DNA from: Spongospora subterranea
Taxonomy: Eukaryota > Endomyxa > Phytomyxea > Plasmodiophorida > Plasmodiophoridae
Assembly: GCA_900404475.1 (NCBI GenBank)
Contig: OUQQ01000165.1
Coordinates: forward strand, 1-33,656
Reading direction: 5' to 3'
Length of the DNA: 33,656 bases
Shown: one piece after another, positions 10,774 to 23,200 of the stretch
Layout of the letters: each line of letters begins with the position of its first letter
Position numbering within the stretch: the stretch's first letter is position 1
Notes under the pieces: model-generated
The model's input: only the letters and a program-made list of their open reading frames with translations
Databases searched by the model: none
Told to the model about the DNA's origin: nothing
Made by a program: the position numbers and the translations under genes

Positions 10774-11187
10774 GTTTTTGAATAATGTTGATATTACTTG
10801 CGTTGCTCGGCTCATGGCCAGAGAATCGGCTTTGTTTTGTTGTCGCTTGTCATTATGCGTTTATATTGGTTTCTCGCACGGGCGACTTCAATCACGGGAT
10901 TGGGCGAAAAACGCCCAGGGAATCACCAAACCTACGCAGCAGCGATGGTGATTGCCTGGATAATTGTCTACAGAAACTTCCCTGGGGGAAATCACTGGAT
11001 TGATCTGTGGAGCACAGACCGTTTGGGCATTCTAAGATCGTCCCCCTGATCGGGCCAGGTCTCCCGGTCATGAAACGACCATCGCTGGCCGCCACGACCC
11101 CTGTCGCCATAAACCAGGACCTTTTTGTGATGAATTTTTGTTGGCCCTGGAACGGCCCCACCTCCGATTGGCGAAGCGCTCTTCCGC
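10774..11187. other. Intergenic, upstream of H+-ATPase copy 2
   Basis: A 72-codon frame at 10785-11003 starts with a hydrophobic stretch (MLILLALLGS) but has no other support. I see nothing else; the ATPase promoter is expected here. Confidence 0.35.
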
Positions 11188-11756
11188 TTCATGGAATATG
11201 GGCAGAGTTTCGGCGGGGGGCGGCCGATGGATGGCGCAATTCGGCCGTCCCCCCATATAGCGCCAGGGAACCACGATGCGGAGCCGCCTGTTCGATGACG
11301 ACGCGGAGCCGAGCGAACAGAGCGATATCGAGGAGTTCGCCCATTCGGCGCGGAAGTCCGAGCACAAGCTGTCGCGGTCGCCGTTGGCGGGCGACCACGC
11401 CTACTCGTCCGGGATTTCCACGGTCGACGCCAAGCGATTATTGCTGCAATATGGGCCGAACGAGCTGGAAGNTTCATGGAATATGGGCAGAGTTTCGGCG
11501 GGGGGCGGCCGATGGATGGCGCAATTCGGCCGTCCCCCCATATAGCGCCAGGGAACCACGATGCGGAGCCGCCTGTTCGATGACGACGCGGAGCCGAGCG
11601 AACAGAGCGATATCGAGGAGTTCGCCCATTTGGCGCGGAAGTCCGAGCACAAGCTGTCGCGGTCGCCGTTGGCGGGCGACCACGCCTACTCGTCCGGGAT
11701 TTCCACGGTCGACGCCAAGCGATTATTGCTGCAATATGGGCCGAACGAGCTGGAAG
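11188..11756. other. Single-N gap flanked by near-identical 284 bp copies (probable false duplication)
   Basis: Bases 11188-11471 and 11473-11756 flank an N at 11472 and differ at one site only, C at 11346 versus T at 11631 (Ser versus Leu in the encoded protein). The copies contain the 5' leader and first 65 codons of the second ATPase, so a decoy start occurs at 11276. The single difference suggests two alleles or an error at unmerged contig ends. Confidence 0.88.
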
Positions 11757-14700
11757 AGAAGAGGACGTCGAAATGGCGGGTCCTGTTAAGACAGTTCACG
11801 GCACCGATGCCGATCGGGATCTGGATCGCTATCATCATTGAGGCCGCACTGCAGAGCTGGATCGACGTCGTGATCCTGTTGATTCTACAGCTGTTGAACG
11901 CTGCGATCGGCTTCTTCGAATCGAACAAAGCCGATAAGGCATTGGAGGCGCTAAAGGTGACTGATTTGTTCGCGCCCGGTGCTGGTTTCGTGACGATTGC
12001 GATTGCTGATCCAACGTTTTGCTGTACGATCAGGCCAGTTTAAAGCCGCGTGCCCAGGTCAATCGCGACGGCGTCTGGACCATCATCGACTCCCGCGAAC
12101 TCGTCCCGGGCGACTGCATCGCCCTGTCGGCGGGAACCGCAGGTACAGTCGGCTGGGCGCGACGCCCCCCGCCCCTGCAGTCCATCCCCGTCCTGACCGG
12201 TTGTTGTGTGATTGTGGCAGTGCCGGCCGATGTCGTGATCAACGACCAGACCGTCAGTATCGACCAGAGCACATTAACTGGGGAATCTCTGCCAGTAAAG
12301 AAGGTTCGTGGGGATCAGGCCAACATGGGATCGACCGTTGCCCGAGGAAAAGCCGAAGCGACTGTGTTTGCGACCGGTAACGTTTTTTTGTCGGGCGCCG
12401 TTTACGTTACACACACGCGGTGGGTCTGACGTTACCGGGCGGGTTTCTCGCCGTGTCCAGGGATGGCGACAATGTATGGGAAGACGGCGGCCCTGTTGCG
12501 GATCGGGACGGACGGTCTGGGGGAACTGGAGAAGATCATATTGCGGATCGTGATGACACTGCTGATCATCTCGTTTGTGCTGTGCATAATCACACTGACC
12601 TTCCTGCTGGCGTCCCATGGGGACTTCCAGCACGCCATCTCGTTCACGGTCGTCCTCCTGGTACGGTATCGCGCGGACACCGGGTCCAGGACCGCGTCGG
12701 CTGAATTTGTTGGGCGCAGATCGCGTCGATCCCGATCGCCGTCGAGGTGGTGGTGACAGCCACGCTGGCGCTGGGTTCGCGCGAGCTATCGTCGCACCAC
12801 GCGATCGTGGCGCACCTATCGGCGATCGAGCGCCTGGCCGGCATGAACGTCCTGTGTTCGGACAAGACGGGGACGTTGACCCTGAACAAGATGGTGATCC
12901 ACGACGAATGCCCCGTGTTCATGCCCAACGTGACCCGCGACGTTCTCCTACTGAACGCCGCCCTGGCCACGAAATGGAACGAACCGCCGCCCGACTCGCT
13001 CGACGCCATGGTCGTCCCCGTCGGTCGCCATTGTCGCCCCGGGATCTGACCCTCTTCACAGATCCTGAACGCCGCCAACATCGCCGAATGCGATCAATAC
13101 GTTCAGCAGTTGTTCGTCCCATTCGACCCCATCATCCGGCGAACCGAGGCGCGCGTCAAGGACCGAAGTGGCACCATCTTCACCGTCATGAAGGGCGGGC
13201 CGAACGCGCTCGTCGAACAGTGTGTCGACCGGGACCGGATCCGCGACACGGTGAAGGCGGCGATATTGGACCTGGCGTCGCGGGGGATCCGTTCCCTTGG
13301 CGTGGCGCGTTCCGATCGTCAGGGCGATCTGCATCTCCTGGGTCTATTGGCGTTCCTGGACCCACCACGGCCCGACGCCAAAGCCACGATCGAGCTGGCG
13401 ACATCGTAAATCCACAGCGACGAATCGCGCTGTCGTTGTGTTCTGATCTGCGGGTCCAGATATGGCGTTCACGTGAAGATGATCACGGGGGATCATCTGC
13501 TGATCGCGCGGGAGACGGCCAAGGCCCTGAATCTGGGCAACGCCAACATCCTCCAGTGCACGGCCGATAATCTGCCCACCTTTGACCTGAAGGCGTGTCG
13601 TGGTTCAGTTCCCGATACGCTGGGGCGGGAATATGGCGATAGGATCCTGGTCAGAGGAATTGGACTCAACGCAATCGCCTAATTTCATGGGGTGGTGGTG
13701 GTGTGGTGTTCTTAGGGGGCGGACGGGTTCTCGCAGGCGCTGCCCGAGCACAAGTTCGTGATCACGGAGGCGCTGAAGCAACGCGGGTGCATCGTGGGGA
13801 TGGTTGGCGACGGCGTCAACGATGCGCCAGCGTTGAAATCGGCGCACGTCGGTGTGGTAATGACTGTTTTAGATGACGAAAACCAAGGTCGACGACGATC
13901 TGATCACGTCTTCGACAGGCGGTTCAAGGCGCCACCGATGCAGCCAGGGCGGCGGCCGATATCGTCCTGACCGCTCCCGGTTTGAACGCCATCGTCCAGG
14001 CGATCGTAATCGCGCGACGGATCTTCTCACGGATGAACGCCTTCCTGGTCGGGTAGATCGCGTCCCCCGATCCATTTGCGCCGTCTGATCGACATTATTG
14101 GCCGCAGATCTATCGTGTGGCCGCCACGGTCCAGCTCCTCGTCTTCTTCTTCATCGCCGTCATCTTCATGTCGCCGGCCTCGTACAACCCCGCCTTCCCC
14201 CGGTTCTGGTCGATGCCGGTCGTGGCCCTGATCACGATCACGGTCTTCAACGACGGCACCATCATCAGCATCGCCTACGACCACGTTCGCCCATCGAAAA
14301 CGCCGCTGCGCTGGAACATGAAAGAGCTGTGGTCGTTATCGATCTGTCTTGGTTTCGTCGCCTGCGTCTCGTCCCTTCTCATGCTCCATTTCGCCCTCGA
14401 TTCCGGCGCCCCAAATTCATTCTTCTCCCGGTTCGGTCTGCCCGAGTTGCGATTCGGTCAGGTCGTCACCATGTTGTACCGTCAGTATCGATCGCCGTTC
14501 GCCCGTTTTTATCGCCATGTTCAGACACCCATTCCCCTCAGTAAAGGTGTCGTTGAGCGATTTCTTCACCCTGTTCACGGCGCGGACGCGGACGCGCTCG
14601 TTCATCTCGTTCCGGCCCAGTCTGGTGCTGGTCGGGGCGGCGATCGTGGCGATCGGCGCCTCCACGATCATGGCGCTGTACTGGCCGTTCGAGGAGGTCG

Positions 14701-14969
14701 ACAAGCACCGCGATTCGGGCGAGCCACTGCAGGTCGGAATGGCGATATTCGTCTGGATTTACTGTATCATCTGGTTCCTCATCCAGGACGGTACTCGTTA
14801 TCGTCGTCGTGTCGCCCGCCGACCCAACACTAACCTTAACACGTGTTGTTCAGTCCTGAAAGTGTTCCTGTTCCGGGTGTGCGCGCTGTGGGCCGACAAA
14901 CGCCGCCGTCGTTCGACCCGACCGCGGCCGGAAGTTCAGGAGATGACCAACGTCGCCGTCAGTCGCTGA
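11561..14969 (+). CDS. P3A plasma-membrane-type H+-ATPase, copy 2 (12 exons)
   Basis: Close paralogue of the pump at 2506-6143, with the same reaction and membrane topology. Exons: 11561-11956, 12034-12142, 12221-12376, 12461-12660, 12720-13010, 13062-13405, 13460-13649, 13716-13856, 13919-14047, 14108-14480, 14542-14790, 14854-14969. The product is about 897 residues. Every intron lies at the same codon and phase as in copy 1. Seen: [53 protein letters not shown] (phospho-Asp near 335), [29 protein letters not shown]. An in-frame TAG sits just before the ATG, which fixes the start. The C-terminal tail is Arg-rich ([16 protein letters not shown]), unlike the acidic Ser-rich tail of copy 1, so regulation of the two pumps may differ (inference). 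The 5' end is falsely duplicated at 11188-11471. Confidence 0.93.
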
Positions 14970-15055
14970 TCCTCTTGTTCCCCAGACGAATATCGCGAAC
15001 GTGTGTGTGTGTGTGCTGTTTTTGGGGAAAACAAATTCAGCACCGAACTGTCAAT

Positions 15056-15061
15056 AATAAA
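15056..15061 (+). other. Probable polyadenylation signal of H+-ATPase copy 2
   Basis: AATAAA lies 87 nt after the stop. A short (GT)7 tract at 15001-15014 lies between the stop and this signal. Confidence 0.5.
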
Positions 15062-15667
15062 GTTAACCGCACGTTCGGACAGCGTAGAGCGATTCCGAGC
15101 GTGTTTGTTTTGTTTATGTTTTTCTTGAGGGCGGAGGTTGTCCAGCTCGGCCCAAAGCGCCAAGTGGAATGGGAACGCGGATATCGTCCAGAAGGCGCCG
15201 ATGGGACGCCACAACTCGCTGAGAAAATCCACCGTCGGGTCCGATCACCAAAGCGCACCGATCGCCGATCGCACCTTCGTGCGTGTTTGAGTCGGCACGC
15301 GATGGGAGTTTGCTCATGAGCGATCGTCCATCTACACCCGAACCAACATCGAGCCAAGGACAGCGCCCGTTGTCTGTGTGTTTGGGATCGCCGCCCAGTT
15401 TGTTTTTCCAGATATTGACAATCATGTTCAAAAGCCGAAGTCGTCGTCGAAAACACCACACCGGCTCCGGTTGATCGGTCGACGACCCCTCTCTCTTCGT
15501 GAAAACGTGGTGGTGGTGGTGACGATCGCATAATCGATTCGACAAAGACGATGTCCCGTTTCCCGCTCACATCGTGATGAGCGTCCAACACCGGTCATCG
15601 TCATCACGCGCGGACGACGAGCACTGTCGCCGTCGAAAAAACAAACACAATCGGTATTATTGTTCAT
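15062..15667. other. Intergenic between H+-ATPase copy 2 and the MORN gene
   Basis: The two neighbouring genes converge here. Overlapping open frames on the minus strand (15037-15591, 15114-15545) lack domain similarity or a convincing start, so I call no gene. Confidence 0.4.
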
Positions 15668-16987
15668 CTAGATATCGGTGACAATCCATGGCGAATCGGG
15701 GGCGAACTCGTACCGGACCACGTCGGCCAGCGCCCCGTTCACGAACCGCCCATCGATTGCGTCCCCGTTCGGGAAGTCGATCCGGCCCCGTCCATGGCGC
15801 CGGTCGCTCGCCCATCCGCCCTGGTATCGCCCATGGGACCGGGTCGTCATCGTCCCGTACCCGTGCCGAACGCCCCGGCAGAAGTCGCCCTCGTAGACGG
15901 CCGTCGCCGCCACACACCGCCCGTGCCCGTTCAGCTCGTCGTCGATCCACTCCCCGGTCAGGACGTCGCCGTTGGCGCGCGACAATCGCCCGGGACCGCT
16001 CCGGATCCCGCAGACGAATCGCCCCTCGAACCGATCCCCGTTCGCCATCGTCAGGACCCCGATCCCGTTCGGCAGGTCGTTCAGCCATTGGCCGGCGTAC
16101 GTCCGCCCGTCGTTCATGGCCAACGTCCCCTGCCCGCAGCGCAGGCCGTCGCTGAATTCGCCCTCGTAGACGTCGCCGTTCCCCAGCTCCAGTGCGCCCT
16201 TCCCGTGGATTCGCCCCCGCTCGAACCGCCCACGAACGGACCCTTCACCGCCCCCGAACATCATCGTCCCTTCGCCATGGATCTGGTCCTGACACCAATC
16301 GCCGTCGTACTCCCCCATATTGTCCCCATGGACGAATCGCCCTTTCCCGTGTCGCTGAAGTGAACCACAAACGAAAAAATCAGCGAAACAATCCTCGGGG
16401 ACAACCCACAAGAACATCACGAACCTGATCGTTGCGAAATTCCCCCTGGTAGACGCCGATATTGGGGTATTCGGCGACGCCGAACCCGGTCCGTTTACCG
16501 TTCACGATCGGGCCCTGATATCGCTCCGACGACGACACGACCATGTTGACAGGGCCCTTCAAATCGCCATTCACCCACGTTCCCGATATCGTCACCTGTG
16601 CGGATTCGTCGGTTCAACGCGCTCGAAACGCCCCAAACCCGTGTAATTTCGAAACAAAATGCGTTGAAACCGTTTGGAATTTCGCAAATTGAACAAATCA
16701 GGCTGTTCTGAAAACGAAGCAACGTCGAATTCAGAAAAATTCCGAACAGAGAAATGGATTGGGTCATGGCGTGATGAACGGATGTATGAGTTGGAGAGCC
16801 GGGTCGTGTGTGTTAGGTTGGCGACATCTGGGGCGAGGGCTAATTGCCCGGGTCCATGGCGCAGGCCGTCCCGGAACTCGCCGTCGAACGCGACGACGGC
16901 GCCGTCATCGGCGAGGATCATGCGCCCCAGGCCGTGCATCTTCCCTTGGACCAGGGCGCCTTCGTAGCGCCTGGCCGATCGGCTCAT
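15668..16987 (-). CDS. MORN-repeat protein (3 exons)
   Basis: Made almost entirely of about 13-14 MORN repeats, a 23-residue hairpin with the pattern Y-x-G-x-F/W...G-x-G. Such proteins often act at membranes or the cytoskeleton as scaffolds. Exons: 16826-16987, 16425-16595, 15668-16354; both introns are phase 0 and the protein is about 339 residues. Repeat examples: YEGALVQGKMHGLGRM, YQGEFRND/QRHGKGRF (spliced across intron 2), YDGDWCQDQIHGEGTM, YEGEFSDGLRCGQGTL, FEGRFVCGIRSGPGRL and YQGGWASDRRHGRGRI. The splice in the middle of a repeat restores a perfect unit, which confirms the model. There is no kinase, signal peptide or membrane segment, so the partner and function cannot be told. The ATG at 16987 is two residues before the first repeat-like segment; an upstream exon is possible. 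Confidence 0.88.
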
Positions 16988-17287
16988 AGGGGGACCAACG
17001 ATCCGGTGTTCTGAATGGTGAAACTATCGCCATCCCATCACAGGATGAGGGCGGCCGAACTCAATTTCGACGAACTTGAACCTAATTTCGCCATTCCTTC
17101 AATATATTCCCGAACTTAATCAACGACGACCTCACACCCGTTGGTCGTTGCGAAAGCCGCCGCGACGGAGACAAAAAAGTACAAAATCCAAGATCGTGGG
17201 CGAAAATCGGAAAACCAATAAAGGGGTCGCGGGAATAAGCAATTGTATAATATTGTTGTTGAATAATTGTGTGTGTGGAGGGAGCGA
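16988..17287. other. Short intergenic between AQR (3' end) and MORN gene (5' end)
   Basis: Both flanking genes are on the minus strand, so this 300 bp stretch holds the AQR 3' region and the MORN promoter. An AATAAA at about 17216 is on the plus strand and belongs to neither gene. Confidence 0.4.
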
Positions 17288-20200
17288 CTAGAGCGGGTTC
17301 GATTCGCCCATCATCTCTTGAACGATCTGCGCCATCTGCAGCACGTCCTTGACGGCGAGGACGGCGGCGCCGTCATCCACCGATCGGGCCGTGGGATGCC
17401 GTTCGTCGCGGACGAGCTGTAGTTGGGTCGGGGTCTGTAGCAGCTGCCTCATGGCCGGCGCCAGTTCGAAACAGTTCTGGTAGAGATCGGCGCGACCGAA
17501 CACGTACAGACCTGCACACCGATTGTTGAGCGAATTTGCGAAACACGATTCCGCATTTGACATCAGAAACACTGTGTGGAGAACAAAAACAAACGCATCG
17601 AGAAACCCAACGGGAAATGACACTTCAGAGCGTGACGATTTTACCGAATCGAGCGCGAGATAGTGCCACGACCAATCGTCTGACATCGCGAATGTGCCCA
17701 ACATTACGCGTCCGGACCAACGACAACAGGACGATATCGTTCTGTTGACCCTGGAACCGATCCACTGAGATTTACGGGTCAGAGATCGCGTTGAGAACGG
17801 CGGCCACGCGTTGAATACCGGTTGTGATCTTATGCGGATGGCCGATCGGCCCCGAACAGCGCGCGTTGAACACGTCGCGCAGCAACTGCTTCTGGCCATT
17901 GTACGTGGTGATCACCGATATTCGCGATGCCGGATGGCCGACAAGGCGAAGATATATGTACCTGCATTATCGGTGTTGGAATTAAAATACCAGCACGAGA
18001 CGATAACGAGGGAACCAAAAAAACCGCGATCAGGAAATGGAAGAAGAACAAAATGGTGTGCGCTGAAAACAAAAACAACAAACGCTGTGCGTTGAACAGG
18101 AAAACAAATAATGTTGCGCTTCAAAACACAGCAAAGTGAAGAACTGGATGGACCAACACTTGGACAAGGTATTCGGCTTCGCCCAGATTCTGATAGAAAT
18201 ACGGCGACGGTTGCGACTCGCCGCGCCCCTCGAAATCGCCAACGTCCACGAACTGGTGGGTGTGGCGCAATCCGGCGTTGGCCAGCAGGTAGTAGCCGGC
18301 CGTCACCGACGGCATGTTGCCCAGGACCGGGTAGCGCCAGCTGAACAGCGACGCGATCGCCGGGCGCGTTCGTCCCTGGAACGTTCGGGGGTCAGCGACG
18401 ATTTTCGGGATTCGATGGGCGAATTTGTTTGTTTTGCGGGAAAACCCAATGAAGTTCGTTACGAACATGAAACTAGTTGAATTTTACCTGGCTGTTGAGC
18501 TGAATGGCGGGAACGCCGATACGGACGAGGCGAGCGAACAACGACTGATCGAGGTGCGCGTAGGTCTGGATGGCCTGGTTCTGGATCACGGGCGGCAACT
18601 GGCGATCGTCGCCCAGAAGAACGATGCGCTTTAAAAGCCAGCCGAACTCTTTCGGTGGCGAACACACGACGATGAGAAAGAGCGCAAATTCGTTGGGCGG
18701 TGAACCGTACCGGGATCGGGCGATTGTGTCAGGAGCGGGATGCAGGTCTCGAGGTCCAGCACCTGCCCCGCCTCTTCCATGATCATCGAATGGAACCGGA
18801 ACCTAAATCCCAGCGCGATTGTGTTAGAACGGAACGTCCCCGTGGCGCGAAAGAGTCAGGTGCTCACCCTTGATCGATCAGGTCGTGACGCTTCAGCGAC
18901 GCGTGCGTACAGGTCATGGCGACGATGCGAGCGTGTTTCATGAGCAAATAGTCGGCACGATCGCGACCTGACAGCGTTGAAATCAGATACCACAAAGAAC
19001 AGCGTACGGAACATGATAAAATCGGCGAGATTTCAATAAAATTTCCAGAAAACGAACTTTGCGCAATGAACGAAATCGACAAACGAAGGAGACTCGAACC
19101 TCGACGCAAAACCTCAAACGGTCGGCATTCGCGCAGCTGCAAGAACATGCGATTCAGATGGGCGAAACAGCGGTCGGCGATGGCCGAGCGTTCGTCGGCT
19201 TTGTCCTCGGGGAATATCGTGTTCTGGAAGTACTTGGCGAAGGGGAACGCGGCGGGTTGGGAGTCAGCTTCCCTGGAAACGAGGTGATGTTAAAAGCAAC
19301 GTTGGACGGCGAATACACCGTCTCCAACACACAATGTGAAGAAGACGACGACATTGGCCAAAACAGATGAAATAATTTGACAAAATGAGGCGAAACAGAA
19401 ACACAATATCGTCGAACAACATAAACGGAACATACCTAAACTCCTTCATTTTCGGCTGAAGAACGTCCTTGTAGAAAATGGCGGCGGCGTCGCACGACGA
19501 TGATGGCAGCGCCGGCTCCCTGTCGATGGACTGCGCCAACTGGGCGACCTGCGACAGCAGCATCAGGCGCCGACCCAACATAAAATCGATCCGCCCGCGC
19601 GAGCTGAAATCGGTCTCCAGCCCAGACGATCCGGCGTCGGCCGCCTCCCGAAGCCGCCGCAGCTCTTTGTGCCCTTGCCCTAAACATCGTTGGAATTGAG
19701 CTCAGACTTTCGGAACAGTTTCCAGGAAAACGGTTTTGAGAAAAAAGAGCGAAAGGCGCAAAAAAGGGGAAATGCGATGGAGATGGAAAGAACGTTGCTC
19801 ATTTCTACCTAATCTGAGCATTAGACCGGGATCGATATCCTTCAGGCAGAGCTTGCTGAACAAGTCGTTGAGGGCGTGATTGCTGTGCGTCACCAACAGG
19901 ATCCGTTCGCGGGGGAACTGGTGGTGCAGGTTCACGATCGTCTGGACGGCCACGTCGGTCTTGCCGGTTCCCGGCGGACCGACCACCAGGGTGAGACCCG
20001 GCTGGCAACCGGATACGATTGCTTCCACCTGCGCCACAATCGTCAGCGATAAGAAATCGCAGAAGCCAACAAAAATAATGAACTGAAGAGAACAACGAAC
20101 GAAAGGAATCGAAGAAAACACCGAATGAAAGGAGTCGGAGAAAACGACGAACAAAACGGAATCGAATAAAACAACGACGAGAAACCCCCAACCTGGACGG

Positions 20201-23200
20201 GGGTGAACGGAATCGTGTTGCGAAGATGGGACGCGTAATACGACATGGATGACGACGAATACGACGTGACATTGGCGACGAACGGTTTCGGTGCGGCGTC
20301 AACGGGCGAGCTGGACAGCAATCGCTCTACCAACTCGGGTTTCTTCCCGGCCGTGGACTGGCCCATCTCGGCCAGCATCTCGCGAAGCTGCGATACCTGC
20401 CCAAACGCTAATTGAATATGGAATTTCTTCTGAGCTAGAAAAACGCGGGTGATGTTTAAACACACACGAAACCGAGTTTGAATCAAGAAAACGGAAAACG
20501 ACAACGCCAACAACCTTGAGACGATTTAGCTGTTCCTGCGACGATGGGGAGGGCTCGATGGCGTCGGCGTTATCGGTTGATGAAGAGCGAACGGCATTGA
20601 GAAAGGTAAGACGATATGGTGGACCGTTGGCCTCGTCCGACAACTCGATCTGATACGACGGAAACGACGCCCTGAGATGGTCGTCGTCCACGCACGTGTC
20701 GTGCAGGTCGACGTGGTCGAGCTGGTTGGCCAGCGACGGGTACGTGGCTTGATCTGGCGCGCCATAACCCAGGAACACCTATGACGATATTCAGCAAAAA
20801 ACATCGACCGCCGCCGAAATTGGTATCGAATCAACAACCAACGCAACGCCATTGTACCTCTTTGAACCATTCCGGCACGCTAACGTCCATCTGCATGATG
20901 TCGCGAATCGACTCAAGCACGGCCTTGAAATTGTTCTCCTTGGGGCGCCGGCGGACCAGCAGGTTCAGAGTGTTGTACAGCGACGTCCCCGTGACATCCG
21001 AAATCTGGCACCACCGAAACTCGGTCAGACGACGTGAACGGCAAAACATACAGCACGGCAATGACCATCTCTGCAGAAAACAAACAGATTCGACAACCAA
21101 AACGACAAACTAGAACCTTTCGAAGAGTGAAATCGCAACATTGAACCAAAACGAAAAGCGGATGGAGTTGAATTGTGGAATTTTGATCCAAAACGAGGCG
21201 ACAATGGTCAATCGAGTTTTTGAACCAAAAGAAAACGGCAATGAAGTTTGAAATCTAAAACCAAAGACGAAACGCGGATGGTGTTAAATTGCAACTTTGA
21301 ATGAAAACAAAACGCGGATGGAGTTGATTTCGGGTTTTGATCCAAAACGAGACGAGTTCAAATTTAGGACAAAAAACCGAAACGCGGATGGTGTTGGATG
21401 ATCGTGCCTCGGATGAGCGCTGCGACGCGTCAAGGTCGATCTTGTATTGGGCACTGTCGAAGGCGACCGTGAAAGTGCGCATGAATCCGATCGGATTGGG
21501 GTTCTGGAAGTCGATCAGGCGCCCCGACCCGTCCTTCACCGAGACCACCTCGCAGCCGCGGACGCGGCTGGAGAGCTGCGCGATCGACTCCTGTGTTCGC
21601 CAACCAACACGATCAGTGACATGAGGCGGGCACGAGTTGACGACCAGGAATCGATTACGATATCGTGATGAAGCGTCCGACTGCCCTCGTTCTTAGCGCC
21701 ACGTTCATCGCCGTCAACCGAATCCGAATGCGTTGTCGCCCGAATCTGGACAAACGCTCGATCACGGGGAAAGGGGGAGGGGGTTAGTGGATAAAACGCA
21801 CCTCCAACGCGAACAGTACGTCGTGCTCCTTGATTTCGTCCCACTCTTGACGCGCAACGCCCCGGAACGGGCGAAGGTCGACCTCAATTTCTGCAAATTC
21901 ACACCGTTAAAACCGACGAAAACGTGTTACGAGTTGAGCGAGGTCGGTCGTCAATAAAACGGGGGCGCAACACAACGAGGAGAGCAACACATGATTACCC
22001 GCCAGAACCGTCGAAGGTTTATCCTCGCCAACCTTGTTCCGCCCAACGTGCGTGATGGCGATCACGTTGATGGGCGCCGCCATTCGCCACCAGCCCGTGA
22101 ATATCGTCACCCCCGTGTCTGGGTGGATTCGCGGATCCATTCGGGAAACGGCCATGCAGATGTCCTGCGAATGTTCATCAGAAACCAATTCGTCCGGACC
22201 CGTGAACGACAAATCGGCCAAAAATTTGATGAAAAAACAACAAAACTATTTGTTCGAAAACACTATGATTTCAACGACGGACCTGTCGGATCTGGTAAGT
22301 CGATTCGAGACGGTAAAGGTGAAAATTTCGGATCAGGTAGTCGTGCATCGATATGAACTGCAGATTGAGCTTGGGCAACGGAAGGCAGGACAAATCCTCG
22401 CGTTGACCTGAGGACGTGAAATTTGAGGGCGGAGATGCGGTGGCGGATCTGGCGAAGGCGGAACTGACGGTCGGGGACGAGGTTGGTGTCGAAGATGATG
22501 GCCTCGGTCGGGTACAGGGGCAGCTGCGACACCTCCTGGCGTTTCGACGGTTTTCGGCAGTAGACGCGAACGAAGACCTGCTCGATCAGGGGGCGCGGCA
22601 GGGCGCGGTCGAGGTCGGATTCGGGGTCGATAAGGTCCAGACGCGACGCCAGCTCGACCAGCTGCTCGTGGGAGAGCGGCGCCAGGTACCCGGTCAGCGA
22701 CTCGGGCTTGTCGACGGCGCCGATCGGGGCCAGCGCCATCGCCAGCCTGAACGAACGCCGAATGAGGAACACAACGCGGACAGGGACGGGCGTAAACACA
22801 GTACAATTCCGGTTGATGATGTTTGAACGCGATACGCTGAAGAATCTGTAGACGATGGTAATGGCGCTGCTCCATCTCTGTGTCCGATAACGGCTCGCCG
22901 GTGCGGTCGTCGATCGGGAAATCCATGTACGACTCGAGAACGCCCAGCATTTGTCGGCACAATCGCGAATCCCGAAAACCTGAACAACCAACGCACGTTG
23001 TCAAACCGATTTTGTCACCGGGGTGGTCGTCGCCGAACCAAACACGCACCGTCACTGAGGTGCGCCCGTTCGATAACATGGGACGCGACGATCACGGGTC
23101 GAATGAAGCGGCGCGTCGGAAGCTGCGACACCATGTCGGTCAGCAATTCGACAAAGCGCGACGCGTAGGCCGGATCGATATCGGGGTCGTCCAGGCAGTG

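Noticed and set aside
10785..11003. 72-codon frame with a hydrophobic start before H+-ATPase copy 2
   Set aside because: The hydrophobic start is followed by unstructured sequence; no paralogue, no splice link, and it lies in the expected promoter region.
12617..13570. 317-codon open frame across H+-ATPase copy 2
   Set aside because: Same explanation: an off-frame shadow of exons 4-7 with compositional bias only.
15037..15591. 184-codon minus-strand frame between H+-ATPase copy 2 and the MORN gene
   Set aside because: Arg/Ser/Cys-rich, no domain, overlaps an equally long frame in another phase and the ATPase 3' end.
17288..17306. tRNA B-box-like word GGGTTCGATTCGCCC
   Set aside because: It overlaps the AQR stop codon region, and I found no A box or acceptor-stem pairing at the right distance.
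22747..22804. Reading through AQR intron 4 as coding
   Set aside because: The alternative frame continues without stops, but only the donor inside the GAATT|GTAC word restores the frame encoding PEL-LAMALAP and the conserved [12 protein letters not shown] segment.
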